A stretch of 64,000 bases of DNA from Aralia elata (lineage: Eukaryota; Streptophyta; Magnoliopsida; Apiales; Araliaceae): NCBI GenBank assembly GCA_034770075.1, contig CM068387.1, positions 76,323,971 to 76,387,970 on the forward strand, written 5' to 3'. Every line of letters begins with the position of its first letter. Positions within the stretch are counted from its first letter, which is position 1. Made by a program: the position numbers and the translations under genes. This document shows positions 46,637 through 59,093 of the stretch, piece after piece. Below the pieces are notes generated by a model. It was not told the DNA's origin. It was given only the letters and a program-made list of their open reading frames with translations, and did not search any database.

Positions 46637-47118
46637 ATGTGTGTATCCTTCATTCTGCCATAGTTAAAACTAGTAGATTCCATCCAAGAAGGACTCCTCC
46701 ATCCGAGAGGAGGGAAATGAGGAGAGAGATGGAATAAGTGGGCATTCTATCGGTGAGTGTACTCTTCCATCCGAGAGGAGGGCATTCTAGGAAAGTAGGA
46801 TCCCATCCGGGAGAGGGTGGAGAGAGTTATTCAAATGTAGAGAGATAAGAGATATTTCAGTGTGAGAGAATTTTGTGTGGAAAAATTCTCTTGGGAAGAA
46901 TTATCTTTCTTGAGTGGATGTGAGGAAATTTTCGAGAGTGTGAGTGATTATAATATTATTCACATAGTAAATTTTTTCTGGTTGTCTTTGGCAAAGACAA
47001 CGAAAGTGATTTTTTCTCCGGTTTTGGAGTTTCCACTATAATTCTTGTGTTGTGTGATTGTGTTCTAAATTCTCAATTTTCTATTTCTCTATATCGTGAG
47101 ACGTTGTAATTATCAACA
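46137..47118 (+). repeat. 5' LTR with an internal ~190-bp tandem duplication
   Basis: Units at about 46205-46403 and 46404-46592 share CTTCACATGTGAA, GAGAGTATGCATGTGTGT, GGCATAGGAAGGAAAATGAGG. The 3' LTR has a single unit, so the duplication arose after insertion or by a copying error in one LTR. Confidence 0.9.
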
Positions 47119-47185
47119 ATTGGTATCAAGAACTTTTGGTTCACGTCGTTAGTGTCTCCAACGGGTACGATCCGTTTAAAGAAAA

Positions 47186-47242
47186 ATGTCTAGCATGAAA
47201 ATCGATATAGAGAAATTAGATGGGAGAATTGTTTTTTGGCTT
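47186..47242 (+). pseudogene. Remnant of a Copia gag start
   Basis: The first codons read MSSMKIDIEKLDGRIVFWL, similar to the N-terminus of Copia Gag proteins (K-DIEKFDG---F-LW). The similarity stops after about 20 codons. Confidence 0.6.
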
Positions 47243-47789
47243 GTGGCAAAGTCAAGTCAAAGATGTGATGATTTAATCTAAGTTATACAAGGTGTATGAA
47301 CATCCTCATGTCATGCCGCTAGTATCCAAAGTTGCCATGAAAGAGGATGTGTTACTACTAGTGGGTTTTATGCACACGAGCATTGGTTAACATTAATGCA
47401 AGGTGTGTGGTGATGTCGATGACTGGTGTACTTTCGGGAAAGCCAACGTGGAAGTAGCATCATAATTTTTCAGCAAGTTTGTTCGACATGAAATTTTAGA
47501 ATGGTTGATTATGAGTGGTGTATGTGTAAACATGAAATCTTAGAATGGTTGATTCTAAATGTATGTGTACTTTTTATGGTGGAGTATGATAATTTTTTAT
47601 ATCGAGAATTATGATTGTTGGTGAAGACAGTGATAACGGAAGTTATGAAAAATCTTATAATGATTGATTCTAAGTGGAGGTGTACTCTTTATTGTGGAGT
47701 ATGATAATTCATATACTGAGAATTATGACTGTTGAAGACGGTGATAGCAAAAACTATGGTGATTATTTTATTTTAACTAAGGTGGAGTT

Positions 47790-48067
47790 TGTTGGAATAT
47801 TGGTTAAAATTAAATAATGCATGAAATGTCTTTTGCATGTGGTGGAGGGGAACATTTTTCACATGTGAAAAGGTGGTGCATGTTCTATAAAAAAAGAGAG
47901 AGTATGGATGTGTGTGTGTATATACTGTAAAGGAAAAGAAAAGGTAGGAAAAGTTAGTGGAATGTTAGGTGGCATAGGAAGGAAAATAAGGAATTCATTG
48001 GACTATTGTAGCAAACGGAAGACATACGGGCATGCTACATGCGAGAAAGAAAATGTAAGGCTTTTGG

Positions 48068-48106
<39 letters not shown>

Positions 48107-48570
48107 TTCTGCCAAAAATATGAAAAACTAGCAGATTCCATTCAAGGAGGACTCCTCCATCCGAGAGGAGGGAAATCAGGAGAGAGATGGAAGAAGTGGG
48201 CATTCCATCGGTGAGTGTACTCCTCCATCCGAGAGGAGAGCATCCTAGGAAAGTAGGATCCTGTCCGAGAGAGGGTGGAGAGAGTTATCCAAATGCAGAG
48301 AGATAAGAGGTATTTCAGCGTGAGAGAATTTTCCGTGAAAAAATTCTCTTCGGAAGAATTATCTTTCTTGATTGGACGTGAGGAAATTTATGAGAGTGTG
48401 AGTGATTGTAATATTATTCACGTGGTAAATTTTCTCTGGTTGTCTTTGGCAACGAAAGTGGTTTTTTCTCCGGTTTTGGAATTTCTACTATAATTCTTGT
48501 GTTGTGTGATTGTGTTCTAAATTCTCAATTTCCTATTTCTCTATATCCTGAGACATTGTAGTTCTCAACA
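47790..48570 (+). repeat. 3' LTR of the short Copia element
   Basis: 781 bp, single-unit version of the LTR, with an expanded (TA)n run at 48070-48104. Confidence 0.92.
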
Positions 48571-48577
48571 CAGTTCA

Positions 48578-49286
48578 ATTTTACTCCCTGTTTCAAAATT
48601 AAAAATATATATTTTTATTTATCTGTTCTAAAATTTGAAATGCATTTTAATTTTTAAACTATAAAGTGATGTGAACTTTATAACGTGGAATCACTTGAGT
48701 TGTCCGTTGATCGGAGTGTAAAATCTCTTCATGTTGGATATATAGATTGTACTTTTTCAATAGTCCATAAGGATTAGACACCTTATTAATTCTATGAAGG
48801 CAAGGGTCCGGTCTGTCATTCCATGTAGAATGAATCAAATAATTAAAAACGACCCCAATACTAATTGCCATTATACATATTCCGGGTAGATCGAATTTTT
48901 CATGCCAATACTACTACATTTTCGGCATATGTTAGGAATTAATATATTTGACAAAATATATATTTTCTCAAAAGCAAAGCAGAGAGAGTATTTGTTTAAA
49001 GCTTTATGTTGTCACTCTCTTAATCAAATGTAAGCTAATAGTTTTTGTTACATTTATAAGAAAAGTTGTATATGCTATTTTTGTTATTTAGTGCCCTTTT
49101 GTGGGTTAGTATAGATGTACTATTTAATATAACAAGGGAATTATTATTTTTACAAGTAAATATTAATATTTTCACAAAATTTTTCATTAAGTGTGAGATC
49201 CACTTACAATTTATATAAAGAGGACTTGTGAAAATCACTTTTACTTTTGAAAATATCAATTCTCAATAACAAATGTAACACAAAGT
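48578..49286. repeat. First copy of a ~709-bp tandem duplication
   Basis: It starts TTTCAAAATTAAAAATA and ends AACAAATGTAACACAAAG. The second copy is 49287-49503 joined to 58767-59093 across the Gypsy element. The copies share CACTTGAGTTGTCCG, GGTCCGGTCTGTCATTCCAT and ATTTTTGTTATTTAG. Non-coding. Confidence 0.82.
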
Positions 49287-49503
49287 TATTTTCTATGTTT
49301 CAAAACTAAAAATACATCTTATTTAGTCTATTCTAAAATTAGAAATATATTTTAATTTTTAAGCTATAAAATGATATTAAATTTATAACATGAAATTACT
49401 TGAGTTGTCCGCTAATCGGAGTGTAAAATCTCCTCGTGTTGAATTTATATGTACTTTTTCCGTAGTCCATAAGGATTTGATGCCCATATTCCATGAAAGC
49501 AAG

Positions 49504-50315
49504 TGTAATACCCGACACAAAAGAATAGTTGAATAATAATAAACCCACACCTTTTGACTAAAACAAATGCAATCAGTATACATGCATGTGAATGGTTTTA
49601 TATTATTATGTTGCACTATCTGAAAATTTGATAGCAAGTGGCTGTCACTTTTGGTCCACATGAGTTGGCCACTTTCTTTCTTTTTTTTGGACCTTAGTTG
49701 CCTCACCACTCTGTCCGGACAATTGCCTTTCTTTTACTTCATCATTTATTAGTACATCTGAGAAGCCTAGTCTTTCACTTCTCCTTCTCTTCTCTCTCAT
49801 ATCACTGATACATACCGAAGAAAGAAAGAGGAAGTGAACTCAGTAAGGTATGTAAATTTATTTTCTTTAATGTAATCAATTGTAAAGATTATGTATGTAT
49901 ATATGTTTAAAGCTTTTGTCCTCATACATATAAATAGATGATGAAATGTTATTAATGGTTTTAGTATTATTAATTGTACTGCATAATTTGGTAGAGGAGG
50001 GAGTGTGTGTGTGTGTGTGTATATATATATGATTATTTCTTATTATTAAGATATAACAATAGTAAATTGAAGTATAAGAAAGCTTGCATGATATGCAAGA
50101 GTTGTTATGCTAATAAATAGTAATGACTATATGGAATGAATTAATCTTAATATTATTAGTAACTATATTTTGTAATCTATATTCTGTATGCTTATTACAT
50201 GAATTCGGAGAGCATGCAATAAGTTTAATTGAATTGATTAATAGCTTATTTATTAAAGCTTATCAATGCTCCTATAAGGATTCTAAATTTCTAGAAAGCA
50301 CTGAATTGTATGAAC

Positions 50316-50349
<34 letters not shown>

Positions 50350-52804
50350 TAATATTCAGAATACTTAATAGCATGAAAAACTTTAGTATACTGATATGTT
50401 GATTATTATTAAACTTACATTTATTTTTATTTGTGTAATTAGCTCGGACAGAAAGAATTTAACGAATAATAATTGGAATTATAATCTGGGTATTACATTG
50501 CTTACTCCATGTACGGATTCCGTACTCCTTCAGCGATACTCTTTTGAAATTTAATAAATTCGTTTTGTTCCTCGTTTTGAATTTCGTTATTAATTCACAT
50601 AATTGTTTCATGTGAAATTAATATAATAGTTTTATTTTAGCATTGATACATAGAACTCATATTTGTATTCTTTGAGTTGGAATATCATGTCTAGTATTTA
50701 TTTTGATAATTGTAGAAATGTATATGTCAATATATGTTGGAGACTTATGTCGATGATTTGTTTTGATTTGACATATACATATTAGAACCCTCTGTTTGTT
50801 GATATTATGTCGCATGTGTCGTGACATCATATTTGTTTAGAATATACCGTAGGGTATACTTGAGCTATAACCAACTGTGGGGGTACCACAGGCATGTCGT
50901 CTTGGCACGAGAAACATGACACTTCCGTGGCAGTGTGATTAGTCCACGACGTCTCTGTTTTGTGCTCCGATGGGAGTTGACCATTTGGTGATTTGTTGTG
51001 AGAGGCGTATGGGTCGACCCTAGTTTTCTGTTTTGTTCTGCGGATTGATGATTGATGTGATAAAAATATGTAACTGCAAGTGCACAGTGTCAAGTTGAAG
51101 AACTGGCAAGTACAGGTCGAACCCACAGAGACTAGATTAATTTTAATGTATCCTTAATATCTATTTTAGGCGAATTAGAAATAAAGATTGAGAATCAATT
51201 AACTATAATTAAACTAACTAATAATAAGGAAGCAATCTAGGAATCCGAATCCATTAAATAATAAACATAACAAGTAATTCAATCTCTTCTATTTTTATAA
51301 CTTAATTATGATTTTGATCTCCCTTCCCTTTAATTTAGTAATTTTATAATTAACGTGGGCAAGCATAGACTATAAAAATTTAAGAATTAACTATAACCCA
51401 TCAAAACTTCTTTGAGCAAGCATGGATTATGAAAAAACTCATATCTTAACAATAATCTATCAAAACCTCTTAATTAATTTAAAATCACATAAGAACTATA
51501 AAACGAAGGTATTTCAATAACGAAACAAGAAGGCGAAATCAATTAAACATAAAAGCATAAATAATAAAAGAGATAAAAAATATTATCATGAATAATTATT
51601 TAATTTCATCTTCATCCTAGATTAAAGAAATTAACTAGACATGAAAATAAATAAACTAACTAAGATAAAGAAGAAGAAGAAAATTAAAAAAAAAAACTCC
51701 CTTTAATTAACGATCCTCCAACAAGCGTATAATGAAAAATAATTTAATTTACTCCTACTCCTAACCTAAACTGATACATAAAAGAAAACCTATCCCTCTC
51801 TCTAAAATAAGAGACCTATTTATATGGAAAATAAATTTGTGCCCTAATTTATATTCATTGAACTTGGCCTCTTTTGTTCCCTTTTTGATTTCAATCTCTA
51901 TATGGTAATCTCTCAAGAGTCCTTTTCCATGTAAGTTTCAACTTCCTAGTGGCAATCAACTTCTCAAAGAGATCTTCTAGATAGACTTTCTTTTTCTTCA
52001 GTGGATTTAACTTGCACACCAAGATTGTTCCACCTCCTTCCTTTTCCTTGTAGAATTCTTCTTGGATATTTTCTTACATGAATAAGAGCATTAAATACTG
52101 CTTGATCACCAAGATTTTGACTTTATTGCAACAAAATATTAAATCCTACAAAATAAAATAAAACATATTAAATAAATAAACTAATATAATTAAAAGGACA
52201 AAATTAGGGATAATAAAATGTATGAATTATGTACTTATCAGTGATGTTGTGCCGAATACGCCTTCCGATTTTGCATGAATTTGGATTCGCGGTCCAATGT
52301 GTGATTGCCTATGTGGCATTATTGACTTGTCTATGTGGCAAGCTATATTTCTGATCTCGGTATGAAATAACACTCAACCAATTGATTCAGCCTATTATTT
52401 CGTTGTGTTAGTTCTGTTCGGTTCTGTTCAGTTTATTAATTAATTTAGTTAATTCAGTTCATGATTTTTGTACTATATATCCGTATTGGACAATTGACTC
52501 ATGCTGTGTTTTTCCTTCCGGCAGGTAATCAGGGGGGTCAAGGGCAAGTGTGACAAGAATTTCCTTTTATCCAAGTGGTTAGATATTTTGTTTAGGCTTC
52601 GGTATTTTGATTTGTGTTATGGAGATATTCAGTTATTGGAGTTGTAATAAATATTTTTAAATTGTGGTTTGAACCGGTTGACTTCTGGAGATTATTATTA
52701 TTGGAGTTATATTTTGAGGCATTGAGCTATTGATTTATTTTCTTAGTCCTGTTATGCTTTGCATGTGACCTCTCTTTCCTATTTTTCAGGAAGGGGGTGT
52801 TACA
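49504..52804 (+). repeat. Gypsy 5' LTR (with a 1.18-kb insertion)
   Basis: About 2.1 kb of LTR proper, interrupted at 51058-52240. The part from 50383 to the end aligns with 57538-58766. Confidence 0.9.
51058..52240. mobile_element. Insertion inside the Gypsy 5' LTR, possibly a solo LTR
   Basis: Absent from the 3' LTR, where GCGGATTGGTGATGTTGTGC is continuous. The ends are TGATAAAAATATG and ATGTACTTATCA, short inverted termini beginning TG and ending CA. TGATG occurs immediately before it, and the same bases recur one base after its end (G then TGATG), suggesting a 5-bp duplication. It is AT-rich with no frame. It may be a solo LTR; the inner words CTGCAAGTGCACAGTGTCAA are common in plant repeats. 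Confidence 0.6.
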
Positions 52805-52984
52805 GAGTTGGTATCAGAGCTTAGGTTCTTTCTTGTAGAAGACCTATTTAGGTTTGACCTGTGAGCTATGGGTAGACTTCTGGGTTAGGTTTTGTTTCGT
52901 TTGATTTTCTGTTCAACTTTCATATCAGCTATATTTGAACCTGTCTCTAAATTGTTTACTTTTATTCGTTGATTTCTTTCTTAG

Positions 52985-54251
52985 ATGGCTCGTAGATCCG
53001 CTAGAATTACTGGGAGGCGAGGTAACAATGGAGGAAGTAGTGAGGGACAACCTAGTGCGCAACCTAATAAACAACCGAATAATCAGATTAATGCTCAATT
53101 GGCTGCCTTGGTGAATCAGGCAGTTAATCAGGCCTTACCGCAATTGGTGGCATAAGTTTTTCAGGCAATGCAGCAGCCACAAGAAAATCCTGAGCAAGGA
53201 AACCCAGGAATTAATGGTTCACACGTAAACAGAGATGAAGGGAATGCAGTTGGTCTTGATCAGCCTGTGGTTCCAATGTATGTATGGTTAGAAAGGTTTC
53301 AAAAGCAGAAGCCACGTTCATTTAGTTCAGCTCCGACTCCAATTGATGCAGAGAATTGGATGGCTCATCTGGAAAAGATTTTTGATGTGTTGGGGTGCTC
53401 AGATAATCATAAAGTGCTGCTTGCAACTTATAAGCTAGAAGGGGATGCTCAGAGGTGGTGGAAGACGATGAAAACAACAAAGGGTGATGGTTATGCTAAG
53501 ACACTTAGTTGGGCAGAGTTTTGTGAGGTCTTTTATCAACAGTACTTTCCAGCTGCTGATAAAGAGGCCTATGGTAGAGAGTATCTGTCTATTCGGCAGA
53601 AAGATGATGAATCCATCATGGACTTTATGACGAGGTTCATCAGGTTGGCAGGCTTTGCGGGAACCTCTGCAGGGATTGTAGCGGAACAAGTAGAGAAATT
53701 TAAGTGGAGAATTTATTATAAGTATCGTCAACATCTCATTAAGAGTAAATTTGCAGATGTGTCGGCAGTGGCTAATACAACCAAAAATATTGAGATGGAG
53801 CGACAGGACTTTCGGTCTTCTAAACCGGAAGGGAGTCGGAAGAGGGACAGAGATGATCAGCAGGGTCAAGCTTCGGGTCAACATGGGAGGAATTAGGGTG
53901 GTCAGTGGAACAGGAATCGTGGTGGTCAGCAGGAGCAATGGCGAGGTCAAAATCAGAACAAAGGTTATCACCAATTGCCTCAGCAGGGGCAGAATCGCCA
54001 GCTTCCCTTACCTCAGTAAGGTCAGAATCGCCAGCAGTGGCAGAATCGTCAGCAGGGGCAGAAGCAGGGTCGTTACCCAGGACCAGCTAATGGGGGTAAC
54101 CCTAATCTTATTCCGATAGTTCCTTGTGCTACTTGTGGGGGTAATCATCCGAGGAGGCAGTGCCATAGAGTTTCTGGTGCATGCTTCTTATGTGGACAGA
54201 TGGGTCATATTGCTAGAGATTGTACTGGGCCTCGTGATAATGGTGGAGGCA
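52985..54251 (+). pseudogene. Gypsy gag with in-frame stops
   Basis: From ATG 52985 (MARRSARITGRRGNNGG) the frame has a TAA at 53153. It continues through the capsid domain (AENWMAHLEKIFDVLGCSDN, LEGDAQRWWKTM, FYQQYFPAADKEAYGREYLS), then meets TAG 53894 and TAA 54017 in a Gln/Asn-rich linker. Two zinc-knuckle-like motifs follow (CATCGGNHPRRQCH and CFLCGQMGHIARDC). All lie in one frame. Confidence 0.9.
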
Positions 54252-55201
54252 GTAATAATAGTGACAATGGTGGTCAATGTCAGGGTGGTAGAGTGTTTGT
54301 CATGACATATAACCAGGCAGCAGGTGCGCCAGGTATTATTTCTGGCACTCTTTTAGTTGGCAACCGTGAGGCTTCTGTTTTATTTGATACTGGTTCTACT
54401 CATTCAGTTGTGGCTCAGTCTTTTGTTCAGCACCTTGGTGTGCCACCTCAGTCTTTAAATTTTGTTATGTCTATTGCTACCTCGATAGGGACTTCTGTAG
54501 TTATTTCTGATTTATATCGAGAATTCCCGATCAGTTTTGGAGATAAGATTCGTAGGGCTAATCTTTTTTCGATAAGTATGCACGATTTCGATGTTATTCT
54601 TGGGATAGACTGGTTGGATAAGCATCAGGCCACTATCGATTGCCAGGCAAAGAAAGTTATATTTGGAGATGTGAAGTCTCCGGAGTTTGTATTTCAGGGT
54701 TCACGACCAAGTAGAATGGTGAAGTTGATCTCAGCTCTGAAGGTTGGGAAGTTGATGGCAAAAGGTTGTGAGGGGTATTTGGCGTTTTTGATTGATACCT
54801 CTATGAGTGAGTCTCGTATTGAGGATGTTCCAGTTGTTCGTGATTTTTCCAATGTATTTCCTAAAGAATTGTCAAGGTTGCCACCACAGCGGGAAGTTGA
54901 GTTTACCATCGAGCTTATTCCTGGTGCGGAACCTATCTCTAAGGCGCCATATAGGATGACACCATTGGAATTGCAAGAGTTGAATGAGCAATTGCAGGAG
55001 CTGCTAGATCGTGGTGTAATTCGGCCTAATGTTTCACCGTGGGGTATTCTGGTTTTATTTGTAAAGAAGAAAGATGGATCTATGAGGTTGTGCACAGACT
55101 ACAGGGAGTTGAACAAGATTACCATCAGGAATCAGTATCCATTGCCGAGGATTGATAACTTGTTTGACCAACTTCAGGGGCAAAGTATTTTTCGAAGATA
55201 G
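54252..55201 (+). pseudogene. Gypsy aspartic protease and RT N-terminal part
   Basis: The frame of gag continues. Protease signature VLFDTGSTHSVVAQSF, then FDVILGIDWLDKHQATIDC. The RT entry region is well kept (ISKAPYRMTPLELQELNEQL, VIRPNVSPWG, LFVKKKDGSMRLCTDYRELN, PLPRIDNLFDQLQG). A one-base insertion in a T run near 55190 shifts the frame before the first catalytic Asp, and TAG follows at 55199. Confidence 0.92.
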
Positions 55202-55203
55202 AC

Positions 55204-56276
55204 TTGAGGTCAGGTTATCATCAGTTGAGGGTAAGGGATGAGGATATCTCTAAGACAGCTTTCCGCACTCGCTATGGGCATTACGAGTTTCTGGTGATGT
55301 CATTTGGGTTGACTAACGTTCTGGCGGTGTTTATGGATTTGATGAATCGGGTGTTCAAAGAGTACTTGGACCAATATGTTATTGCCTTTATTGATGATAT
55401 TTTGGTTTACTCAAAGTCTAGGGAGGAGCATAAGGAACATCTTCGTACAGTTTTGGGGATTTTACAAAAAGCGAAGTTGTATGTTAAATTCTCTAAATGC
55501 GAGTTTTGGTTGGAGCAGGTTGCATTTTTGGGCCACGTTGTGTCTGCTGAAGGCATTAAGGTGGATCCTGCGAAGGTTGAGGCTATCACTAATCGGCCGA
55601 GACCTACTACGGTGACAGAAGTTAGGAGTTTCTTGGGTTTAGCAGGGTACTATAGGCGATTTGTGGAAGGGTTCTCTTTACTTGCCTTGCCATTGACTCA
55701 GTTGTTGAGAAAGGGCACGAAGTTTATGTGGAATGAGGAACGTAAGAAGAGTTTTGAGGAGTTGAAGAAGCGACTTGTGATAGCTCTAATACTTACATTG
55801 TCGTCGGGGACAGAGGTTATCAAATTTATAGTGATGCTTCTAAGAAAGGTTTGGGGTGTGTTTTGATGCAACATGATAAGGTGATTGTTTATGCTTCTAG
55901 GCAGCTTAAACCTTATGAGGAGAACTACCCCACTCATGATTTGGAGTTGGCAGCAGTAATATTTGCCTTAAAAATTTGGAGGCACTATTTGTATGGAGAG
56001 ACTTGTGATATCTTCACTGATCATAAAAGTCTTAAATACATTTTCACTCAAAAGGAGCTTAACATGAGACAGAGACGTTGGTTAGAGCTTCTAAAAGATT
56101 ATGATGCAAGAATACAGTATCACCCGGGGAAGGCAAATGTGGTTACAGATGCTCTTAGCCGAAAGAATTCAGGGAGTGTAGCAACCCTTATTACACAACC
56201 TCAACTTATTTCGGATATGGAGCGGCAAGAGTTAGAGTTTATGTGCAAGGATCAGATGGGCTTTTGGCAGGTATGA
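55204..56276 (+). pseudogene. Gypsy RT palm and RNase H
   Basis: After the frameshift: DLRSGYHQLRVRDEDISKTA, FGLTN, then the catalytic box AFIDDILVYSKSREEH, followed by LGHVVSAEGIKVDPAKV and FLGLAGYYRRFVEGF. A second frameshift at about 55820 leads into RNase H (VLMQHDKVIVYASRQL, THDLELAAVIFALKIWRHYL, FTDHKSLKYIF, YHPGKANVVTDALSRK). The frame ends after a third shift near 56262. Confidence 0.92.
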
Positions 56277-57511
56277 GAGTAGAGCCATCTCTTATCTCAC
56301 GAGTTAAAGAAGCTCAGAAGGAAGATGGGGAGTTGTGGGGTATGGTGCAGAATCTAGAGGAGGGCAAACAGCCCGAGTTTCGTATTAATGACCACAATGT
56401 GATTTGGTTGGATAAACGGTTGTGTATACCGTCGGATTTAACCATTCGGGAAACTGTGTTGGCTGAGGCTCATAATTCGCCATTTTTTATTCATCCAGGT
56501 TCCACAAAGATGTACATGGATTTGAAGGAGAATTTTTGGTGGAATGGGATGAAGCGAGACGTTTCTGAATATGTGGGTAAATGCCTCACTTGTCAACAAG
56601 TGAAGATAGAACATCAACGAGCTAGTGGGTTACTGCAACAGTTAGACATACCAGTTTGGAAGTGGGAGGATATCACAATAGACTTCGTGACTGGTTTGTC
56701 GAAGACTTTCAAGAAGAATGATGCCATTTGGGTTGTGGTGAACCGGTTGACCAAATCGGCACACTTCTTGGCTATCCATGAGGGTTACTCAGTGGATAGG
56801 TTGGCACAAATCTTTCAGCAGGAGATTATTAGACTTCATGGTACTCCGATATCTATTGTTTCAGATCGGGACCCGCAGTTCACTTTACGGTTGTGGAAAG
56901 GGTTTCAATGAGCTTGGGGCACTCGACTCAACTTTAGTACTTATTTCTATCCACAAACCGATGGGCAATCCGAACAGACTATTCAGACGTTGGAGGATAT
57001 GTTGAGGTCTTGTGCACTGGAGTGGTCAGGAAATTGGGACGATTACTTGAGTCTAGTTGAATTTGCTTATAACAACAGCTGGCACACAAGTATTGGGATG
57101 GCTCCATTTGAGGCATTATATAGTAGAAAGTGTCGGACACCAACTTGTTGGGATAAGGTTGGTGAGAAGATCATAGAAGGGCCTGAGTTAGTTCAAATCA
57201 CTACGAAGAAGGTAGCGGTGGCTAAGGAGAAATTGCAGTCGGCTCGATCACGACAGAAGAGTTATGCTGATAAGCATAGGAGGACCTTAGAGTTTCAACC
57301 TGGTGAACACGTGTTTTTAAAAGTTTCTTCTTGGAAGGGTATTCGACGATTTGGGTTGAAAGGAAAACTTAGTTCGCGTTATATTGGCCCATTTGAGGTT
57401 TTGGAGAAAGTTGGTGAGGTTGCATATCAGTTAGCTTTGCCTCCACAGCTAGCTCATGTGCATAATGTGTTCCATGTGTCGGTGTTGAGAAGTTCCATGT
57501 GTCGGTATTGA
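56243..57511 (+). pseudogene. Gypsy integrase
   Basis: The zinc-binding segment is AHNSPFFIHPGSTKMY ... CLTCQQVK. The core has Asp in ITIDFVTGL, Asp in IVSDRDPQF, and the region with the catalytic Glu around QSEQTIQTLEDML. A TGA at 56909 and a shift split the core. The C-terminal part is SSWKGIRRFGLKGKLSSRYI and the GPY/F-type module. The end carries a 24-bp direct duplication (GTTCCATGTGTCGGT twice) and a premature TGA at 57509; the usual chromodomain does not follow. Confidence 0.92.
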
Positions 57512-57537
57512 GGAGTTACCATTCGGTGTTGAACTCA

Positions 57538-58766
57538 TTAGTATACTGATATGTTGATTATTATTAAACTTACATTTATTTTTATTTGTGTAATTAGCTT
57601 GGACAGAAAGAATTTAACGAATAATAATTGGAATTATAATCTAGGTATTACATTGCTTACTCCAGGTACGGATTTCGTACTCCTTCAGCGATACTCTTCT
57701 GAAATTTAATAAATTCGTTTTGTTCCTCGTTTTGAATTTCGTTATTAATTCACATAATTGTTTCATGTGAAATTAATATAATAGTTTTATTTTAGCATTG
57801 ATACATAGAACTCATATTTGTATTCTTTGAGTTGGATTATCATGTCTAGTATTTATTTTGATAATTGTAGAAATGTATATGTCAATATATTTTGGAGACT
57901 TGTGTCGATGATTTGTTTTGATTTGACATATACATATTAGAACCCTCTGTTTGTTGATATTATGTCGCATGTGTTGTGACATCATATTTGGTTAGAATAT
58001 ACCGTAGGGTATACTTGAGCTATAACCACCTATGGGGGTACCACAGGCATGTCGTCTTGGCACGAGAGACATGACACTTCCGTGGCAGTGTGATTAGTGC
58101 ACGGCGTCTCTGTTTGTGCTCCGATGGGAGTTGGTCATTTGTTAATTTGTTATGAGAGGCGTATGGGTCGACCCTAGTTTTCTGTTTTGTTCTGCGGATT
58201 GGTGATGTTGTGCCGAACACGCCTTCCAATTTTGCATATATTTGGATTCGCGGTCCAATGTGTGATTGCCTATGTGGCATTATTGACTTGTTTATGTTGC
58301 AAGCTATATTTCTGAGCTCGGTATGAAATAACACTCAGCCAATTGATTCAGCCTATTATTTCGTTGTGTTAGTTCTGTTCGGTTCAGTTCAATTCATTAA
58401 TTGATTTAGTTAATTCAGTTCATTATTTTTGTACTATATATCTGTACTGGGCAATTGGTGCATGCTGTATTTTTTCTTCCGGCAGGTAATCAGGGGGATT
58501 AAGGGCAAGTGTGACGAGAATTTCCTTTTATCCAAGTGGTTAGATATTTTGTTTAGGCTTCGGTATTTTGGTTTGTGTTATGGAGATATTCAGTTATTGG
58601 AGTTGTAATAAATATTTTTAAATTGTGGTTTGAACCGGTTGACTTCTGGAGATTATTATTATTGGAGTTATATTTTGAGGCATTGAGCTATTGATTTATT
58701 TTGTTAGTCCTGTTGTGCTTTGCACGTGACCTCCCTTTCCTATTTTTCGGGAAAGGAAGTGTTACA
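57538..58766 (+). repeat. Gypsy 3' LTR, 5'-truncated
   Basis: Aligns with 50383-52804 of the 5' LTR without the 1.18-kb insertion. The first ~880 bp and the polypurine tract have been lost, apparently together with the end of pol. Confidence 0.9.
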
Positions 58767-59093
58767 CAAGGGTCCAGTTTGTCATTCCATTCGGAATGAA
58801 TCAAAGAATTAAAAACGATCCCAATTTGCCATTATATATGTTCTGGGTAGATCAAGTTAACAGTAAGTTAATAGTTTTTGTTAGGTTGCATTTGCTATAA
58901 AAAAAGTTGCATACGCTATTTTTGTTATTTAGCGCCCTTTTTGTGGGTTAGCACATATGCAATATTTACTATAACAAGAAAATTGTTATTTTCACACGTA
59001 AATATTGATATTTTCACAAATTTTCTCTCATACTAAGTGAGACTGACTTACTTTTAAAAATATCAATTTCCAATAACAAATATAACACAAAGT
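58767..59093. repeat. Second copy of the ~709-bp duplication, part after the Gypsy element
   Basis: Aligns with 48795-49286 and continues the sequence interrupted at 49503. It lacks about 100 bp present in the first copy near 48890-49010. Confidence 0.8.

Larger units (their letters stand above)
46137..48570 (+). mobile_element. Short non-autonomous Copia element
   Basis: LTRs at 46137-47118 and 47790-48570 (TGTTGGAATATTGG...CAACA), flanked by a perfect duplication CAGTT (46132-46136, 48571-48575). The primer-binding site ATTGGTATCAAGAAC follows the 5' LTR and AAGGTGGAGTT precedes the 3' LTR. The interior is only about 670 bp: it has the first codons of a Copia gag (from ATG 47186: MSSMKIDIEKLDG) and then no frame. 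The 5' LTR is ~200 bp longer because of an internal duplication. Confidence 0.92.
49504..58766 (+). mobile_element. Degenerate Gypsy retrotransposon (chromovirus type)
   Basis: 5' LTR 49504-52804 (TGTAATACCC...GGTGTTACA) is followed by the primer-binding site TTGGTATCAGAGCTT and a gag-protease-RT-RNaseH-integrase order. The 3' LTR (57538-58766) lacks its first ~880 bp and joins the integrase end directly. CAAG occurs on both sides (49500-49503, 58767-58770), consistent with a target duplication of which four bases match. At least four in-frame stops and three frameshifts lie in gag-pol. The integrase C-terminus with a GPY/F-type motif (YIGPFEVLEKVGEVAYQLAL) indicates a chromovirus; the chromodomain itself is missing. 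Confidence 0.92.
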
